Part shown: positions 51,938 to 62,104 of the stretch, piece by piece | Numbering within the stretch: position 1 is the first letter of the stretch | How the letters are laid out: each line of letters begins with the position of its first letter | Source: Proteus columbae | Lineage (GTDB): Bacteria > Pseudomonadota > Gammaproteobacteria > Enterobacterales > Enterobacteriaceae | NCBI RefSeq assembly: GCF_009914335.1 | Contig: NZ_CP043925.1 | Span: forward strand, 3,782,001 to 3,846,000 | Direction of reading: 5' to 3' | Length of the DNA stretch: 64,000 bases | Notes under the pieces: model-generated | The model's database searches: none | What the model was told of the DNA's origin: nothing | Seen by the model: only the letters and a program-made list of their open reading frames with translations | Made by a program: the position numbers and the translations under genes

Positions 51938-52984
51938 ATGGAAACGGCAGACTTACCTGACAACACATTAATTTTAGACTCATTGATACACTCTGTATTG
52001 GTTATCAACAAAGAGTTTATTATTTGCTACGCAAATCATTCTGCGTTACAGGTTTTAGCACAAAGCCGTCGAAAATTATTTGAAACGCCTTTCACTGCCC
52101 TTTTCAGCTATTACTCTTTTGATGCTGATTTAATGCGTGAAACATTAGCGAATGGACAAAGCTTTACCGACAATGAAGTGATATTGGTTGTAAATAATCA
52201 ATCACACACAATGTCGCTCAGTGCCCAACCTATTTCCGAGCAACACATTTTGCTGGAGCTGGCGCCTATGGATAGTCAACGCCGGTTAAGCCAAGAGCAG
52301 ATACAACAAGCACAGCAAATGGCAGCGAGGGAATTGGTTAGGGGGCTGGCACATGAAATTAAAAATCCGTTGGGAGGATTACGGGGCGCGGCTCAATTGC
52401 TAGCAAAATCCTTACCTGATCCAGCTTTAACGGAATATACACAAGTCATTATTGAACAAGCTGATCGCCTACGTGTGCTGGTAGACAGATTACTCGGCCC
52501 CCAACATCCAGGGACAAAAATACATCAGAGTATTCACCATGTTGTTGAGCGTGTTGCTCAGCTTATTTCGCTCGAATGCCCTGAAAATGTCACCTTGCTA
52601 AAAGATTACGATCCCAGCTTACCTGAGTTATCACATTACCCAGATCAAATAGAACAAGTACTCCTAAATATTACACGCAACGCCTTACAAGCCGTCGAAA
52701 AAACAGGGGGAACGATTATTTTGCGTACCCGTACGGCTTTTCAAATCACACTTCATGGCGAACGTCACCGCCTTGCTGCGCGTATAGATGTGATTGATAC
52801 CGGTGATGGCATTCCTCCTCATCTACAAGATACGCTTTTTTACCCCATGGTGAGTGGTAGAGAAGGTGGTAATGGATTAGGGCTCTCTATTGCGCGTAAT
52901 TTAGTGGATCAACATGCAGGTAAAATTGAATTTACCAGTTGGCCCGGAAATACTGAATTTTCTATTTATTTACCAATTAAGTAG
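51938..52984 (+). CDS. glnL: Nitrogen regulation sensor kinase/phosphatase NtrB
   Basis: Cytosolic histidine kinase, 348 aa. It has a PAS domain (residues 10-105), the phospho-accepting His139 in [15 protein letters not shown], and a HATPase domain with NALQA (N box), DTGDGIP (G1) and GGNGLGLSI (G2). It phosphorylates NtrC at low glutamine and dephosphorylates it with PII at high glutamine. It is 10 bp before glnG. Confidence 0.97.
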   Translation: METADLPDNTLILDSLIHSVLVINKEFIICYANHSALQVLAQSRRKLFETPFTALFSYYSFDADLMRETLANGQSFTDNEVILVVNNQSHTMSLSAQPISEQHILLELAPMDSQRRLSQEQIQQAQQMAARELVRGLAHEIKNPLGGLRGAAQLLAKSLPDPALTEYTQVIIEQADRLRVLVDRLLGPQHPGTKIHQSIHHVVERVAQLISLECPENVTLLKDYDPSLPELSHYPDQIEQVLLNITRNALQAVEKTGGTIILRTRTAFQITLHGERHRLAARIDVIDTGDGIPPHLQDTLFYPMVSGREGGNGLGLSIARNLVDQHAGKIEFTSWPGNTEFSIYLPIK

Positions 52985-52994
52985 GAGATAACCA

Positions 52995-54419
52995 ATGCAA
53001 AAAGGAAATGTATGGGTTGTTGATGATGACAGCTCCATTCGCTGGGTACTTGAACGTGCCATTTCTCGTGAAGGTATGTCTTGTAAAGCCTTTGAACATG
53101 CGAATGATGTGCTTAATGCACTCAATACAGAACAACCTGATGTATTGTTATCAGACATTCGTATGCCTGATATCGACGGTTTATCTCTTTTAAAAATAAT
53201 TAAAGAACAATATCCAACTCTGCCCGTTATTATTATGACGGCACATTCTGATCTCGACGCTGCCGTTAATGCCTATCAACAAGGGGCATTTGATTACTTA
53301 CCAAAGCCATTCGATATCGACGAAACATTGGCATTAATTGACCGCGCCATTACTCATTATCGCGAACAAAAACAACCGAATACCGATGAAACCTTGCTAC
53401 AATCAGTTACAGATATGATTGGTGAAGCACCTGCAATGCAAGAGGTTTACCGTATTATTGGTCGGCTTTCTCGCTCCTCAATTAGTGTGCTCATTAATGG
53501 GGAATCGGGGACAGGAAAAGAGTTAGTGGCACATGCATTACATCGCCACAGTCCAAGAGCGTCCTCTCCTTTTATCGCCTTAAATATGGCGGCAATTCCT
53601 AAAGACTTGATTGAATCAGAGCTTTTTGGTCACGAAAAAGGGGCATTTACAGGCGCCTCTCAAGTACGCCAAGGTCGATTTGAACAAGCAAATGGCGGTT
53701 CACTGTTTCTTGATGAAATTGGTGATATGCCTCTTGATATTCAAACACGTTTACTGCGAGTCCTTGCTGAAGGGCAATTTTATCGAGTAGGCGGTTATGC
53801 CCCTGTAAAAGTCGATGTGCGTATTATTGCCGCTACTCATCAAGACTTAGAAAGGCGAGTTCAAGCCGGTGATTTTCGTGAAGATCTCTATCATCGCCTC
53901 AATGTCATACGCATTCAGTTACCACCATTACGCGATAGAACCGAAGATATTCCTAGCTTAGCGCGCTATTTTCTGCAAAAAACAGCAAAAGAATTGGGTG
54001 TCGAAGCCAAAGTTCTTCATCAGCAAAGTTTACAAATAATGATGGAATACAACTGGTCAGGTAACGTCAGACAATTAGAAAATGTGTGTCGCTGGTTAAC
54101 GGTAATGACGGCAAGCCAAGAGATTATGCCTCAAGATTTACCACAAGAAATTCGCCAACATGATGAAAAAGCAAAAAATATCAGTCGAATTTCTGCTTCT
54201 CAACATTGGTCACAGCATCTTTCATTATGGGCAGATGAAGCATTAGGAGAAGGGAAAGAAAACATCTTAACAGATGCATTACCTCAATTTGAGCGTACTC
54301 TTTTACTAAGCGCCTTAGCATATACGCAAGGGCATAAACAAGATGCAGCACGATTATTAGGTTGGGGCAGAAATACATTAACCCGAAAATTAAAAGAGTT
54401 AGGAATAGAGGAATATTAG
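52995..54419 (+). CDS. glnG: Nitrogen regulator NtrC, sigma-54 activator
   Basis: A 474-aa response regulator with a receiver domain (Asp54 phospho-acceptor, Lys104 region LPKPFD), AAA+ domain with Walker A GESGTGKE, the sigma-54 contact GAFTGA, and a C-terminal Fis-type helix-turn-helix (QDAARLLGWGRNTLTRKLKEL). It activates glnA via the two enhancer sites and represses glnLp. Confidence 0.97.
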   Translation: MQKGNVWVVDDDSSIRWVLERAISREGMSCKAFEHANDVLNALNTEQPDVLLSDIRMPDIDGLSLLKIIKEQYPTLPVIIMTAHSDLDAAVNAYQQGAFDYLPKPFDIDETLALIDRAITHYREQKQPNTDETLLQSVTDMIGEAPAMQEVYRIIGRLSRSSISVLINGESGTGKELVAHALHRHSPRASSPFIALNMAAIPKDLIESELFGHEKGAFTGASQVRQGRFEQANGGSLFLDEIGDMPLDIQTRLLRVLAEGQFYRVGGYAPVKVDVRIIAATHQDLERRVQAGDFREDLYHRLNVIRIQLPPLRDRTEDIPSLARYFLQKTAKELGVEAKVLHQQSLQIMMEYNWSGNVRQLENVCRWLTVMTASQEIMPQDLPQEIRQHDEKAKNISRISASQHWSQHLSLWADEALGEGKENILTDALPQFERTLLLSALAYTQGHKQDAARLLGWGRNTLTRKLKELGIEEY

Positions 54420-54467
54420 AGCGTGTTAATCTTTGCTGCTTATTTTATTCTGCGTTGAGAGACTCTA

Positions 54468-54498
54468 GCCTAGTTCACTAGGCGGCGAGCCTCTCGCC
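54468..54498. terminator. Paired hairpins between convergent glnG and hemN
   Basis: GCCTAG-TTCA-CTAGGC (54468-54483) is followed at once by GGCGAG-CCT-CTCGCC (54484-54498). Neither has a proper U tract. They probably act as a barrier for both transcripts. Confidence 0.5.
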
Positions 54499-54517
54499 TT
54501 GCCTAAATCTGTTGTAT

Positions 54518-55891
54518 TTAAATTACACGCGAGAATTGACGTTGGCGCATTTGATTTCGTAAATACGTATCGAAACACATACAAATATTACGAATAAGCA
54601 GGCGCCCTCTTGGTGTTACTTGAATACCGTCTTTTGTTATTTCAACTAAACCGTCATTCTTCATTGGCACAAGTAATTCTAAATCTTCTTTAAAATAGTC
54701 ATGGAAGACAATATTGTGCATTTTTTCAATATCAGAAAAACGCAGACTAAAATTACAAATTAAGGTTTTAATCACATCGCGGCGAATACAATCATCATTA
54801 GTCAGAGATAAACCTCGCCATAGTGCATTTCCTTCACTATTAACGCGCGCATAATACTCTTTCAATACTTTTTCATTTTGCGCATAGTTATCACCTAACA
54901 TACTTATTGCAGAAACTCCCATGCCTAATAAATCACACTCTTCATGAGTGGTATAGCCTTGGAAATTACGGTGTAAAATACCTTTACGCTGAGCAACCGC
55001 TAATTCATCGTCCGGTTTAGCAAAGTGATCCATACCAATAAACTGATAGCCGTTTGTTGTCAGCGTAGAAATTGTCTCTTGTAATATTTCTAACTTCTCT
55101 TCTGCTAAAGGGAGATCTTCATCTTTAATTTTACGCTGAGCCGCGAATAAATTAGGTAAGTGCGCATAATTGAAAACACTCAATCTATCTGGTGATAGTT
55201 CAATAACGCGTTTTAATGTAAAGGCAAAACTCTCTTTGGTTTGCTTAGGTAAACCATAAATTAAGTCAATGCTGGTAGAGTGAAAACCCACTTCACGCGC
55301 ACGCTCTACCAATGCAAAAATAAATGCTTCGTCTTGCTCACGATTTACTTTTTGTTGCACTTCTTTATTGAAATCTTGCACCCCCATACTCAGGCGATTA
55401 AATCCTTCATGACGTAGATGGTCGATAACATCTAGCTCAATTTCACGAGGATCAATCTCAATAGAGAGTTCTGCATTATCAACAAAATGAAAATGGTGAC
55501 GTAATAGCGAAACCAATCGGCTAATTTGTTGCTTATCCAGAAAAGTAGGTGTACCCCCGCCCCAATGCATTTGAGTCACTTTTCTGTCTTTAAAATAGCG
55601 TGCTCTGTTAATAATTTCTTTTTCTAAAACATCAAGATATTCATCTGCTTTATGTTTATGGCGCGTAATAATTTTATTACAGCCGCAGAAATAGCACAGC
55701 TTATGGCAGAAAGGAATATGAATATAAAGCGATAAAGGGCGCTCAAGATAGCGCTGAGACGCTTTGATAAAATCATCATCGCCATATTGCTGATTAAATT
55801 CTAATGCTGTTGGGTATGATGTATAGCGAGGACCTGAATAGTTATACTTATGGATCAGGTCAAGATCCCAAATAATTGTTTGTTCTGACAT
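54518..55891 (-). CDS. hemN: Oxygen-independent coproporphyrinogen III dehydrogenase
   Basis: Radical-SAM enzyme of anaerobic haem synthesis that converts coproporphyrinogen III to protoporphyrinogen IX. The 4Fe-4S cysteines are in FCHKLCYFCGC (Cys62, 66, 69), the SAM motif GGGTPTF follows, and the C-terminus ends QFSRVI as in E. coli. The start at 55891 gives 457 aa and GGAAGG lies 8 bp upstream; a TTG 15 bp before is dismissed. Confidence 0.96.
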   Translation of the reverse strand: MSEQTIIWDLDLIHKYNYSGPRYTSYPTALEFNQQYGDDDFIKASQRYLERPLSLYIHIPFCHKLCYFCGCNKIITRHKHKADEYLDVLEKEIINRARYFKDRKVTQMHWGGGTPTFLDKQQISRLVSLLRHHFHFVDNAELSIEIDPREIELDVIDHLRHEGFNRLSMGVQDFNKEVQQKVNREQDEAFIFALVERAREVGFHSTSIDLIYGLPKQTKESFAFTLKRVIELSPDRLSVFNYAHLPNLFAAQRKIKDEDLPLAEEKLEILQETISTLTTNGYQFIGMDHFAKPDDELAVAQRKGILHRNFQGYTTHEECDLLGMGVSAISMLGDNYAQNEKVLKEYYARVNSEGNALWRGLSLTNDDCIRRDVIKTLICNFSLRFSDIEKMHNIVFHDYFKEDLELLVPMKNDGLVEITKDGIQVTPRGRLLIRNICMCFDTYLRNQMRQRQFSRVI

Positions 55892-56675
55892 GCCTCTACC
55901 TTCCAAAAGTGAACCGCTGATATCTCATACCAGCAAACAGATATTATGAATATCTGAAAGAATAGTGTAACCAATAAATCGGGAACTGAATATGATCGAA
56001 AGAGGTATCGTATAAATCCCTATCTTCTTATTGATAGGTGATAACACTCAAATATATGACGTGATGCAAATCACATTATGTAAAAATAATCTTATCCATT
56101 AAAGATATTCATAAATAAATTAAGTTTATTCAATATGTTAGTGGCTTTAATTCATCGTGAAATATCAGAGGAGAACTTTTACGCCGAGTTTAAAACGATA
56201 TATTACTCAAAATACGATTTAAATTAATTAAATATCTCGTTATATTAGTTTTATTATTCTTTTATTCCCTCTTAATTCGATGATTATAATAATAGTAACA
56301 ATTATATCTTTACCTAAATTATAATATTACATATCCTAGAGACAAACATTGATTAATATCCAACTAGGTCGTGTTTTGATTTAAATTTGAGGACTATTTA
56401 AAGAATAAAGGTCGCTATATTACAAGGAAAGATAGCATCCCCCATACCTTATCTTATTCTCTTTGACGTTTCTCTTATTTAATCAGTCTCTTTTATATAC
56501 CCGAATTATGGATTATTAACCACGGAAGGAAACGGACTGGCAACCAAGGATGGTTTATCCTTTCAATAACAACTCCTCTTTTTTATTCACTCTCTATTTC
56601 ATACTTATTCTGTGATAAATATAGGTAGTATTACCCAACATCAAATAAGAATAATTATTATTTCGAAAATAAAAT
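55892..56675. other. Long non-coding region upstream of hemN
   Basis: About 780 bp, very AT-rich. It carries the hemN promoter, a CRP/FNR-like palindrome at 56060-56075 and a cluster of GGA triplets near 56520-56560 followed by the inverted repeat AAGGAT ... ATCCTT. A 30-codon frame at 56135-56227 has no ribosome-binding site. In E. coli yihI and csrC lie on this side of hemN; I see neither. Confidence 0.5.
56060..56075. promoter_or_regulatory. CRP/FNR-like palindrome upstream of hemN
   Basis: CGTGATGCAAATCACA fits the CRP pattern TGTGA-N6-TCACA with one mismatch, and the FNR pattern TTGAT-N4-ATCAA with one mismatch per half-site. It lies about 170 bp upstream of the hemN start, so which factor, if any, binds cannot be told. 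Confidence 0.4.
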
Positions 56676-56714
56676 AAGGCTCTGCTTATTTTAAATTAAT
56701 TAAACAGAGCCTTT
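56676..56714 (-). terminator. Terminator of the lipoprotein operon
   Basis: On the minus strand AAGGCTCTG, a 20-nt AT-rich loop, CAGAGCCTT and TATTTTATTT. Confidence 0.8.
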
Positions 56715-56724
56715 TCATTATTAT

Positions 56725-56760
56725 GCTTATTTTATTGCATTTGCTTATTTTATTGCATTT
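56725..56760. repeat. 18-bp tandem duplication next to a stop codon
   Basis: GCTTATTTTATTGCATTT occurs twice head to tail, and a third partial copy (GCTTATT) runs into the stop of the DUF799 gene. On the coding strand the repeated unit carries a copy of the stop codon TAA. Confidence 0.9.
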
Positions 56761-56762
56761 GC

Positions 56763-57419
56763 TTATTCTGCTTCTTTACCATAACTAGGAGAGCGAGGAC
56801 CATATAGAATACCGTTCGCCTTTCCTGCTGAAAGTAAACGTACACTGGTTATGCCTGCAATTTGGTAGCTTTTGTCTGATACTGTATTCACAATTTGATT
56901 CACAACAGCTGAGACTAACATCCCTACTAAACTACCTGATGAACCTTCTGTTTCGGTACTTGATGCCGTTGCAGAACTACTCCACAACACGCCACCATTA
57001 CGAAGGTCAACAAGCTTAGCAGTAACGGTAACTCGCGTATCACTAGAAATAATTTGATATGTCGTTCCGAACTCTGTGATATCTAAGTATAAAACAGCAT
57101 CAGCACCAAAGATTTCACGTAGTTTATTAGGACTTACTGCATGAATATCCCCAGCCATGGATAAACCATTTTGCTTAAATGTCTCTTCAACGACAGCAAC
57201 AGGAAAAACATAATATCCCGCTTCTGCCAAAGGATATGTCACTTGAGATAAGAAACTGTGCCCCGCTCCAACTTCCGTTGTATGGTTTTGAGGTACTAAT
57301 ACAAGAATACTTTTTGGCTTACTCTGTTTAAAAGCAGTGTAATCTGTTTTAACAGGTTGGGCGCACCCCGTTAATACCAACGCAAAAGCCAAGCACATTA
57401 AAGCGAATAAGCGACTCAT
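56763..57419 (-). CDS. DUF799-family lipoprotein (GNA1162-like)
   Basis: A 218-aa lipoprotein with lipobox VLTGC (Cys19). The body has the family's beta-alpha pattern, related to the TolB N-terminal fold: SILVLVPQNHTTEVGAGHSF, GADAVLYLDITEFGTTYQI, and KLVDLRNGGVLWSSSA. The function is unknown; the Neisseria homologue GNA1162 is a vaccine-screen antigen. It overlaps the upstream DUF4810 gene by 4 bp, and is last in the three-gene operon. Confidence 0.85.
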   Translation of the reverse strand: MSRLFALMCLAFALVLTGCAQPVKTDYTAFKQSKPKSILVLVPQNHTTEVGAGHSFLSQVTYPLAEAGYYVFPVAVVEETFKQNGLSMAGDIHAVSPNKLREIFGADAVLYLDITEFGTTYQIISSDTRVTVTAKLVDLRNGGVLWSSSATASSTETEGSSGSLVGMLVSAVVNQIVNTVSDKSYQIAGITSVRLLSAGKANGILYGPRSPSYGKEAE

Positions 57420-57769
57420 TTTTGCATTCCTTTGTTTTTCATCAGACGATCCATAAATTCTGCTGATTCAGGGTAAAGTACTTTTTCTTCATTAAATTCT
57501 GCCATTGCTAAATCTAATGCGCCCGTCGCACCGTATAACATCCCTAAATGCGCATGTAATCCTGGAGGAATACCTAATGATTTAGCACGAGAAAGCTCAA
57601 TGCTTTTCTTCAATGCATCGATTTGTGCTTGAGGGTCACTTTCACTTTGTTGATAGTGCTGATATACCACTTGTTGATAACTGTCCCAGTTATAAAGTGG
57701 TTTAGGGCCACTTGCACAGCCCGTCAGTAATAATGCCCCTAAAATAAGGCTTATTAATGATTTAGACAT
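57416..57769 (-). CDS. DUF4810-family lipoprotein
   Basis: A 117-aa lipoprotein with lipobox LLTGC (Cys18). The helical-repeat body starts KPLYNWDSYQQVVYQHYQ and has a TPR-like C-terminal half (GLHAHLGMLYGATGALDLAMAEFNEEKVLYPES, given here by its ends). The start at 57769 has AAGGAT 6 bp upstream; a longer frame overlapping the CsgG-like gene is not used. It lies between the CsgG-like and DUF799 genes, an arrangement also known in Neisseria and Haemophilus. Confidence 0.85.
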   Translation of the reverse strand: MSKSLISLILGALLLTGCASGPKPLYNWDSYQQVVYQHYQQSESDPQAQIDALKKSIELSRAKSLGIPPGLHAHLGMLYGATGALDLAMAEFNEEKVLYPESAEFMDRLMKNKGMQK

Positions 57770-57792
57770 CGTTATATCCTTATAAAAGCGTA

Positions 57793-58467
57793 TTATTTTG
57801 AAGGCTGCCAAGCATTGCTCTCAATACCAGCAACTAAGTTATTAACTGCTTCACGAATAGCTAAATCAAGTACTTTACCGTTCAGTGTTGAGTCATAGCT
57901 TGCTGTTCCACCAAACCCAATGATTTCACGGTTAGAAAGCTCGTATTCACCCGCACCTTGAGATGAGAATACAACTTCTGATGTATTCACATTCACAACG
58001 TTTAAATTCACTTTTGCGTAAGCAACCTGTGTTTTACCGCGACCTAAAATACCGAATAATTGACGATCACCGACTTCTTTACGACCAAATTCTGTCACAT
58101 CACCAGTGATCACATAAGTAGCGCCTTTCAATTGTTGGCTTTGCCCTTTAATGCCGGCTTCTTCTTTTAATTCAGATAAATTGGCTCTGTCTAATACATT
58201 AAAACGCCCTGTTTGTTGTAAGTGCGTCATTAAAATAGTTTTGGATTGATTTCCTAATCTATCAACTCCATCAGAGAAGATCCCATTCATATAACTAGAA
58301 CGGTTATCAAACTTACCGATAGAAATCGCGCTTTTTGCACCTGTGTAAGTCGTGTTATAGGTTGCTACTTTAGCCACTTCTAAAGAGCGTGAAGATTCTG
58401 ATGCACACCCTGCTAGTAATGAAGCAGAAATCATGATCAAACCAAACGATAATTTATTTAAATTCAT
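57793..58467 (-). CDS. CsgG/HfaB-family lipoprotein
   Basis: A 224-aa lipoprotein with lipobox LLAGC (Cys21), homologous to the curli secretion channel CsgG and holdfast protein HfaB: AISIGKFDNRSSYMNGIFSD, RFNVLDRANLSELKEEA, GATYVITGDVTEFGRKEVG. CsgG proper forms a nonameric outer-membrane pore. The protein is shorter than CsgG by about 50 residues and no curli genes accompany it, so it likely builds a different complex with the two small lipoproteins downstream. The start at 58467 has only a weak ribosome-binding site. Confidence 0.85.
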   Translation of the reverse strand: MNLNKLSFGLIMISASLLAGCASESSRSLEVAKVATYNTTYTGAKSAISIGKFDNRSSYMNGIFSDGVDRLGNQSKTILMTHLQQTGRFNVLDRANLSELKEEAGIKGQSQQLKGATYVITGDVTEFGRKEVGDRQLFGILGRGKTQVAYAKVNLNVVNVNTSEVVFSSQGAGEYELSNREIIGFGGTASYDSTLNGKVLDLAIREAVNNLVAGIESNAWQPSK

Positions 58468-58860
58468 ATTAATAACCCAATAAAGGTGAAATAAACCCAT
58501 AGATATTCATTCTATTAATTGAAGTAGAGTTGATATAAACGGAAATAATACTTTTCAGTTTTAGCTCAAGGAGTCACCCTTAAAAACCCCAGTAATAATA
58601 AGGTTAAAAGGTTATCAACCCTTATTTGATAATATAAAGGCAATCGGCGATGGGGAGAATAGAAGATGGATGATAAAAATAATAACAAATAAATATAGAG
58701 ATAAAACAGAGAATGCTTTATCTATTATTTTTTCAATATCCCTTAAGTCAGTTTAAAATTAAACCTATAAAAAAATGGAAGAGAATTTATATTACTTTTC
58801 TATTTAATTAGTTCTTATAAATATTTTCATCTAAAGAAAACATCTAAATCATATGTAATA
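58468..58860. other. Promoter region of the lipoprotein operon
   Basis: About 390 bp of AT-rich sequence with no gene. It contains the operon promoter on the minus strand. Nothing else can be assigned. Confidence 0.45.
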
Positions 58861-58898
58861 AAAAGCGCGATATAACCAATATTGATTATATCACGCTC
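58861..58898 (-). terminator. Terminator after tex
   Basis: On the minus strand AGCGTGATATAA, an 11-nt loop, TTATATCGCGCTTTTTATT: a 12-bp stem with one G-U pair and a T run. Confidence 0.85.
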
Positions 58899-58954
58899 AT
58901 TATTTTCGTTCTTTTTACTCACTAATGCGATAGCAATAAATGCACTATTAGCGA

Positions 58955-61294
58955 TTAGCGTTTTTTCCCAAAAGCTGCTGCTAAAGCATCACCCATTGCA
59001 CTATTTCCTGCATTATTACCATTATTCATTGGCTGACGGTTATTACGAGCTGGTTTTTGCCCTTTGTTATTTCTAACAGAATTCGTGGTATTTGATGATG
59101 ATGGTTTTTTATCACTATCACCCGCGACTTCATCTAAACGCATAGTCAGTGCGATGCGCTTACGAGCTAAATCAACCTCTAGAACTTTAACTTTAACAAT
59201 ATCTCCAGTTTTCACCACAGTATGTGGATCTTCAATAAATCGATCTGCTAAAGAAGAGATATGAACCAAGCCATCTTGGTGTACACCGATATCAACGAAT
59301 GCACCGAAATTAGTCACGTTGGTCACAGTTCCTTCAAGGATCATACCACTAACTAAGTCGTTCATCGTTTCGACACCTTCAGCGAAAGTCGCCGTTTTAA
59401 ACTCTGGACGTGGGTCGCGCCCTGGTTTTGCTAACTCTTTTAAAATGTCATTAATCGTTGGCAGACCAAACTGCTCTGTAATAAATGCTCTTGCATCTAC
59501 TTGTGAAATTAAAGCGCTATTACCCATTAAATCATCAATTTTTTGATGGGTAGATTGCAGAATATTTTCAACAACAGGATACGCTTCAGGGTGAACCGTT
59601 GAAGCATCAAGCGGGTTTTTACCATCTCGAATACGTAGGAAACCGGCACATTGTTCAAAGGCTTTCGGCCCTAAACGTGCCACTTTGAGTAACTGTTTTC
59701 TATCAACAAAACGACCGTTTTCATCGCGCCAGCTAATAATATTTTGAGCAATAGATTGGCTAAGCCCTGCAACACGCGTTAGTAACGGTACTGATGCTGT
59801 ATTTAAATCAACACCAACACCATTCACACAGTCTTCAACGACAGTATCAAGTTTTCTCGCTAATAATGTTTGGCTAACATCATGCTGATATTGACCCACA
59901 CCAATTGATTTAGGATCAATTTTTACAAGTTCAGCCAGAGGATCTTGTAAGCGACGCGCGATAGAAACCGCACCACGGATAGAAACATCTAAATCAGGGA
60001 ATTCATTAGCAGCAAGCTCTGACGCTGAATATACCGATGCGCCCGCTTCACTAACAATCACTTTTTGCGCTTTCACTTCTGGATAGCGTTTTACTGTTTC
60101 AGCAAAAAATCGCTCTGTTTCACGAGAAGCCGTACCATTACCAATCGCCACTAATTCAACATTATGCTTAATACATAACGCAGCTACACTTGCCGCCGCT
60201 TTATCCGCTTGTCCTGTATGTGGATAAATTGTATCTGTAGCAATTAATTTGCCGGTGCTATCAACAACTGCAACTTTAACACCAGTACGTAAACCTGGAT
60301 CAAGCCCCATTGTGGCACGCATGCCAGCAGGTGCCGCCATCAACAAATCATTAAGATTACGTGCAAAAACATTAATTGCTTCTTCTTCCGCTTTTTCGCG
60401 TAGTTGGCTCATTAATTCGGTTTCAATGTGCATTAAAACTTTTATGCGCCAAGTCCAGCTTACGACAGCTTTACGCCAACTATCCGCAGGTTGATTATTT
60501 AAACGTAACCCTAAATGCTCTGTAACCAGTTGTTCACCGTAGCTTTCTTTGGGTGCTTCTTCAAATTGCGGATCTGGATTAAGTGATAATTGAAGAATAC
60601 CTTCGTTACGACCACGAAACATAGCTAATGCGCGGTGAGAGGGAACATTAGCGATAGGCTCATGGTGATCAAAATAATCACTAAACTTCGCCCCTTCAGC
60701 TTCTTTACCCTCAATCACTTTGGCAACAAGATGCGCATTTTTCCATAAATATTGGCGAACTTTTGCTAATAATCCCGCATCTTCTGAAAAACGTTCCATC
60801 AAAATATAACGTGCGCCATCTAAAGCTGATTTGGTGTCATCAACACCTTTTTCTGCGTTGATATAAGCGGTTGCCGCTTCTTCTGGATTATTTTGTGGTT
60901 CATTCCACAGTAAATCCGCTAAGGGTTCTAATCCATTTTCAATCGCTATCTGGCCACGAGTACGGCGCTTAGGCTTATAAGGAAGATAGAGATCTTCTAG
61001 TTCTGTTTTACTTTGAGTTTCATTAATTGAAGAGCGCAGTTCTGGTGTCAGTTTTCCTTGTTCTTCAATTGATTTTAAAATTGTTTGGCGGCGATCGTTG
61101 AGTTCCCGTAAGTAACCGAGGCGAGTTTCTAATTGACGTAATTGCGTATCATCTAATCCGCCAGTGACCTCTTTACGATAACGGGCAACAAATGGCACCG
61201 TATTCCCTTCATCCAGTAACGTTATAGCCGAAAGGACTTGCTGGGGCTTAACAGAGAGCTCATCTGCAATAATTCGGCTTAATGATTCATTCAT
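58955..61294 (-). CDS. yhgF: RNA-binding transcriptional accessory protein Tex (YhgF)
   Basis: A 779-aa nucleic-acid-binding protein, related to eukaryotic Spt6. It has an N-terminal helical Tex domain, a YqgF/RNase H-like domain starting [16 protein letters not shown] (about residue 328), helix-hairpin-helix motifs (about 490-565, [15 protein letters not shown]), and an S1 domain near 650-722 ([20 protein letters not shown]). The low-complexity Asn/Gly-rich C-terminal tail ends FGKKR. It stands alone, divergent from greB; E. coli has the same greB-yhgF order. Confidence 0.95.
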   Translation of the reverse strand: MNESLSRIIADELSVKPQQVLSAITLLDEGNTVPFVARYRKEVTGGLDDTQLRQLETRLGYLRELNDRRQTILKSIEEQGKLTPELRSSINETQSKTELEDLYLPYKPKRRTRGQIAIENGLEPLADLLWNEPQNNPEEAATAYINAEKGVDDTKSALDGARYILMERFSEDAGLLAKVRQYLWKNAHLVAKVIEGKEAEGAKFSDYFDHHEPIANVPSHRALAMFRGRNEGILQLSLNPDPQFEEAPKESYGEQLVTEHLGLRLNNQPADSWRKAVVSWTWRIKVLMHIETELMSQLREKAEEEAINVFARNLNDLLMAAPAGMRATMGLDPGLRTGVKVAVVDSTGKLIATDTIYPHTGQADKAAASVAALCIKHNVELVAIGNGTASRETERFFAETVKRYPEVKAQKVIVSEAGASVYSASELAANEFPDLDVSIRGAVSIARRLQDPLAELVKIDPKSIGVGQYQHDVSQTLLARKLDTVVEDCVNGVGVDLNTASVPLLTRVAGLSQSIAQNIISWRDENGRFVDRKQLLKVARLGPKAFEQCAGFLRIRDGKNPLDASTVHPEAYPVVENILQSTHQKIDDLMGNSALISQVDARAFITEQFGLPTINDILKELAKPGRDPRPEFKTATFAEGVETMNDLVSGMILEGTVTNVTNFGAFVDIGVHQDGLVHISSLADRFIEDPHTVVKTGDIVKVKVLEVDLARKRIALTMRLDEVAGDSDKKPSSSNTTNSVRNNKGQKPARNNRQPMNNGNNAGNSAMGDALAAAFGKKR

Positions 61295-61475
61295 AAAATA
61301 TTTACCTACCGAGAGGAATAGTTAAAAAAGATGGCTATTATACACGCAGAGCATTAAAAAAATTTGGCAAATTTCCTATCTAGCTCGACAATTATGAGGA
61401 AATTAACAGATTATTTTAACATTCACGCTATAGTACCTTTATGAAATTCAATGTTGATGATAGTTTTTATTCGTA

Positions 61476-61955
61476 ATGGCAAAAAGTAACTATATTACTC
61501 GTGATGGCTGGTATGCCTTAGACAAAGAGCTAAAATATCTTTGGAAAGAAGAGCGCCCGCGTGTCACACAATCGGTTTCAGAAGCAGCGGCACAAGGTGA
61601 CCGTTCAGAAAATGCTGAATATATTTATGGAAAGAAGCGATTACGTGAAATTGATAGGCGTGTTCGTTTTTTATCAAAGCGTCTTGATGAACTAAAAATC
61701 GTTGACCCAGATCCTCGCCAAGAAGGAAAAGTCTATTTCGGTGCTTGGGTCACGCTTGAAGATAATGACGAAAATGTCAAAACCTTTAGGCTTGTGGGTC
61801 CCGATGAATTTGATCCAGCAAAACAGTGGATTTCTATTGATTCCCCTGTTGCCAGAGCGCTTATTGGTAAGCAAGTTGATGATGAAATTAGCGTGCAGAC
61901 ACCAGGTGGTGAAGTTAATTACTGCGTATTATCTATCAAATATCATTCAGAATAA
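61476..61955 (+). CDS. greB: Transcript cleavage factor GreB
   Basis: Rescues backtracked RNA polymerase by stimulating hydrolysis of the 3' end. The N-terminal coiled coil (residues 1-75) has the conserved acidic tip in AAQGDRSENAEYIYGKKRLREID (quoted in parts: GDRSENAEY), with Asp and Glu reaching the active site. The C-terminal FKBP-like domain has WISIDSPVARALIGKQ. It is 159 aa. Confidence 0.95.
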   Translation: MAKSNYITRDGWYALDKELKYLWKEERPRVTQSVSEAAAQGDRSENAEYIYGKKRLREIDRRVRFLSKRLDELKIVDPDPRQEGKVYFGAWVTLEDNDENVKTFRLVGPDEFDPAKQWISIDSPVARALIGKQVDDEISVQTPGGEVNYCVLSIKYHSE

Positions 61956-62104
61956 GACAAATAAATAGTTTTATCCCCTTTACTAGGGCTAATGAACAAG
62001 TTTTATCTATAAATTATTAACATTTATTCTTTGGTTTTGGTTTAATATTCTTATCAATGATAGAATTCGCTAATAAAAGCATTTGCACTTCGGGAGCTTA
62101 AAAA

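Noticed and set aside
56135..56227. 30-codon frame upstream of hemN (MLVALIHREISEENFY...)
   Set aside because: No ribosome-binding site, promoter or known relative; chance open frames of this size are common in AT-rich gaps.
56340..56640. CsrC-like small RNA
   Set aside because: The GGA triplets are few, clustered and on the strand opposite to that expected from E. coli synteny; no proper terminator follows.
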